Part shown: piece after piece, positions 13,139 through 14,894 of the stretch
How the letters are laid out: each line of letters opens with the position of its first letter
Numbering within the stretch: position 1 is the first letter of the stretch
Assembly: GCA_964579415.1 (NCBI GenBank)
Contig: CAZOGW010000076.1
Coordinates: forward strand, 1 to 14,894
Source of the DNA: CAZOGW01 sp964579415
Lineage (GTDB): Bacteria > Actinomycetota > Acidimicrobiia > Spongiisociales > UBA5794
Reading direction: 5' to 3'
Length of the DNA stretch: 14,894 bases
Made by a program: the position numbers and the translations under genes
Notes under the pieces: generated by a model
Seen by the model: the letters and a program-made list of their open reading frames with translations, nothing else
The model's database searches: none
What the model was told of the DNA's origin: nothing

Positions 13139-14677
13139 CTACGCACCCTCTGAGATGCCACCCCCGTGGAGATCATTCTCCCAGTCCGGGTCGACCTCGG
13201 GCTCCGCGTCGAGCAGGGCCCGTGCGGCGCGGTACATGCGGTCCAGGTCCTCGGTGGTCTCGCCCTCGCAGACGATGACCAGGGCGGGGAGGTTGGAAGA
13301 CGCCCGGATGAGGAACCAGCCGTCGTCGAACTCGAAGCGGGCGCCGTTGACCCGGACCATCTCCCGGGGAGCCAGCTCGGCCTCTCCTCTCTCGGCGATC
13401 CGCTCCACGACGCCGTACTTGGCGGCGTCGGCGCAGCGGGCCTGCATGGTGGGGCTGGACTCGTAGTGGGGCAGGTCGCCCACCAGGGCGGAGAAGGGAC
13501 GGCCGGCGGCGTCGACGATGCGGGCGACCCGCAGAGCCGCGTGGACGGCGTCGTCGTAGCCCAGGTAGTCGGCGGCGTCGAAGAAGTGACCGCTGCGCTC
13601 CCCGGCGAACTCGGCGCCCAACTCCGCCATCTTCGCTTTGACGTGGGAGTGGCCGGTCATCCACATCACCGGCTCGCCGCCGGCGTCGCGGACGACGTCG
13701 TCGACGAGGCGGGAGCACTTGACGTCGTAGACGATGGTGGCGCCGGGGTGACGCTCCAGCACGTCGCCGGCGATGATCGCCAGCGTGCGGTCGGAGAGGA
13801 CGGTGGCACCGTGCTCGTCGCTGACCCCGAGGCGGTCGCCGTCTCCGTCGATGGCGATGCCGAGGTCGGCGCCTGCCTCCACCACGGCGGCGGCAAGCTG
13901 GCGACGACCCTCGACCAGCTCCGGGTCCGGCTCGTGGTTGGGGAAGGACCAGTCCAGCTCGGCGTTGATGGTGCGGACCCGGTGACCGGCCCGGGCGAGG
14001 GCGGCGGCGGCCACCACTCCCGACACCGAGTTGGCGCCGTCGACGACGATGTCGAGGCCTCCTGCTACAGCCGGGTTGAGGTCGGCCAGCTTCGCCACGT
14101 AGCTTTCGGTGACGGAACGCTCCACGTAGCTGCCGGTCCCGCGGGCGAATTCGCCGGAGAGCACGATACGGTGGAGACGCTCCACCTCCTCGGGGCCCAG
14201 TGTGGTGGACGGCGCCAGTGACAGTTTGAAGCCTCCCCACCCGTTGGGGTTGTGGCTGGCGGTGACCGACACGGCGCCGGGAACGCCCAGCTCGTGCTGA
14301 GCGAAGTAGACCATCGGGGTGGTGCCCAGTCCGGTGGCAACGACGTGGCGTCCCGTCGACAGCAGGCCCTCCGCCAGGGCGCCGGCCAGCAGCGGGGAGT
14401 ACGCCCGGCTGTCGTATCCGACGACGACGGCATCGACACCCTCCTCGGCGAGGTAGGTGCCGAAGGCGCGACCGAGGACGCTGGCGGTGAACGGCGTGAT
14501 GCGGGATGCGTCGAACCCGAACGGAGCGTCCACCAGCCCCCGCAGGTCGTACTCCCGGAAGATGTCCTCGGGTGGCGGCTCGGTGAGCATCGAGAGGGCG
14601 TCCCGGCCGCTCCTGGGGAAGTCCACCGCCGGCCATGCCGGCGACGGCTCGATGCTGCGCGGATCCTGCTCGGGCAC
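13139..14677 (-). CDS. manB: Phosphomannomutase / phosphoglucomutase
   Basis: 512 residues of the alpha-D-phosphohexomutase superfamily, which moves phosphate between C6 and C1 of hexoses for glycan and cell-wall precursors. Motifs in order: IFREYDLRG (39-47), VGYDSR (86-91), the phosphoserine loop VTASHNPNGWGGFK with Ser141, the Mg loop DGDGDR (277-282), the sugar-specificity loop GERSGHFF (359-366) and the C-terminal phosphate site RASSNLP. Mannose or glucose preference is not decidable here, so the symbol is provisional. GTG at 14677 is chosen because GGAGG lies five bases upstream; a TTG 30 bases further up has no such site. About 38 proline-rich residues precede the domain. It is divergent from the LexA-box gene and separated from alaC by hairpin A7. 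Confidence 0.93.
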   Translation of the reverse strand: MPEQDPRSIEPSPAWPAVDFPRSGRDALSMLTEPPPEDIFREYDLRGLVDAPFGFDASRITPFTASVLGRAFGTYLAEEGVDAVVVGYDSRAYSPLLAGALAEGLLSTGRHVVATGLGTTPMVYFAQHELGVPGAVSVTASHNPNGWGGFKLSLAPSTTLGPEEVERLHRIVLSGEFARGTGSYVERSVTESYVAKLADLNPAVAGGLDIVVDGANSVSGVVAAAALARAGHRVRTINAELDWSFPNHEPDPELVEGRRQLAAAVVEAGADLGIAIDGDGDRLGVSDEHGATVLSDRTLAIIAGDVLERHPGATIVYDVKCSRLVDDVVRDAGGEPVMWMTGHSHVKAKMAELGAEFAGERSGHFFDAADYLGYDDAVHAALRVARIVDAAGRPFSALVGDLPHYESSPTMQARCADAAKYGVVERIAERGEAELAPREMVRVNGARFEFDDGWFLIRASSNLPALVIVCEGETTEDLDRMYRAARALLDAEPEVDPDWENDLHGGGISEGA

Positions 14678-14682
14678 GGTGG

Positions 14683-14687
14683 CCTCC
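14683..14687 (-). promoter_or_regulatory. Ribosome binding site deciding the GTG start of manB
   Basis: GGAGG on the minus strand, 5 bases before the GTG at 14677. It favours this start over the upstream TTG (14707) and over the internal ATG (14590), neither of which has a purine-rich site. Confidence 0.65.
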
Positions 14688-14767
14688 GTCTCGTCTCGGT
14701 ATCCCAAGTTAGTGGAGCCGCCGCGTCGGCGTCCCCAACGCCGTCCCGCCGCATCTGGTCGAGGTGC

Positions 14768-14796
14768 TTGACAGCGAACGCGTGTTCGTCTACGAT
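14768..14796 (+). promoter_or_regulatory. Near-consensus sigma-70 type promoter, leaderless
   Basis: TTGACA (14768-14773), a 17-base spacer, and TACGAT (14791-14796). The expected start of transcription, six to eight bases after the -10, falls at about 14802-14804, on or beside the ATG at 14804. No ribosome site is present, so the mRNA is probably leaderless, as is common in Actinobacteria. It is the best promoter in the window. Confidence 0.82.
14775..14788 (+). promoter_or_regulatory. LexA operator (SOS box), GAAC-N4-GTTC type
   Basis: CGAACGCGTGTTCG fits the actinobacterial SOS box CGAACRNRYGTTCG at every fixed and restricted position. It fills the spacer between the -35 and -10 boxes, so bound LexA would block RNA polymerase. 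By contrast with a random match, both the palindrome and its placement agree. The divergent manB begins about 100 bases away and could also be affected. Confidence 0.8.
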
Positions 14797-14803
14797 ATCA
14801 GAC

Positions 14804-14894
14804 ATGAACGTGAAGGTCTACACATCCGTTCCCCACGGCTACCAGGTGGAGATCGAGACCGTTGACCCGGGTTGGGAAGAAGCCGAACGTGCCC
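14804..14894 (+). CDS. Start of an unknown gene under LexA control (partial, runs off the right edge)
   Basis: The ATG at 14804 opens a frame of 30 codons to the window end, starting MNVKVYTSVPHGYQVEIET and ending in an acidic helix-like stretch (PGWEEAERA). The visible part suggests a beta strand, a loop, another strand and a helix; I do not recognise the family. The call rests on the promoter and LexA box just upstream with start spacing that fits a leaderless mRNA. The gene is predicted to be silent until DNA damage. Whether it is a repair protein, a division inhibitor or something else cannot be said. Confidence 0.65.
   Translation, partial: MNVKVYTSVPHGYQVEIETVDPGWEEAERA

Overview
The window is high-GC, densely coded bacterial DNA that looks like an actinobacterium. 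A member of Acidimicrobiia or a related uncultured lineage is my inference, not something the sequence proves. Reasons: frequent GTG/TTG starts, a DUF3040 gene, a moxR / DUF58 / transglutaminase operon, a fabD-fabH-fabG-acpP-fabF cluster, and a LexA box of the Actinobacteria/Bacillus GAAC-N4-GTTC type. There are 15 protein genes (one cut by the right edge), no RNA gene that I can see, and no gene-free stretch over 300 bases.

Layout. At 46-468 (-) lies a small serine-recombinase-like protein without catalytic residues. At 617-5105 (+) is a tightly coupled operon: MoxR AAA+ ATPase, DUF58 protein, and a membrane transglutaminase with a DUF4129 tail. At 5271-6198 (-) are a MerR-type regulator and a DUF3040 membrane protein. 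Divergent from them, 6322-7430 (+) holds two coupled membrane proteins that I do not recognise. At 7462-11748 (-) is a type II fatty acid synthase operon, transcribed fabD, fabH, fabG, acpP, fabF: it loads malonate onto ACP, starts the chain, reduces the ketone and elongates. At 11859-13034 (-) is an AlaC-like alanine aminotransferase, and at 13139-14677 (-) a phosphomannomutase/phosphoglucomutase. At the right edge a divergent unknown gene starts at 14804 (+). Its promoter is close to consensus, with a LexA operator between the -35 and -10 boxes and almost no leader.

The most unusual element is a family of heptamer tandem repeats (TACCTAG, TACCAAG, TACCGAG, TACTTAG, or their complement) at seven places, nearly always between genes: 1-60, 493-524, 5103-5160, 5241-5270, 7444-7455, 11801-11832 and 13069-13120. 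Units are mostly identical within an array but differ between arrays. The arrays are AT-rich against their surroundings. They usually sit just 3' of a gene with the same polarity (GGTACTNG read along that gene), often behind a GGGAGG edge. Two of them supply the stop codon of the adjacent gene, and two sites can form long hairpins. The family resembles in kind the short tandemly repeated heptamers of cyanobacteria. I do not know of a description of it in Actinobacteria.
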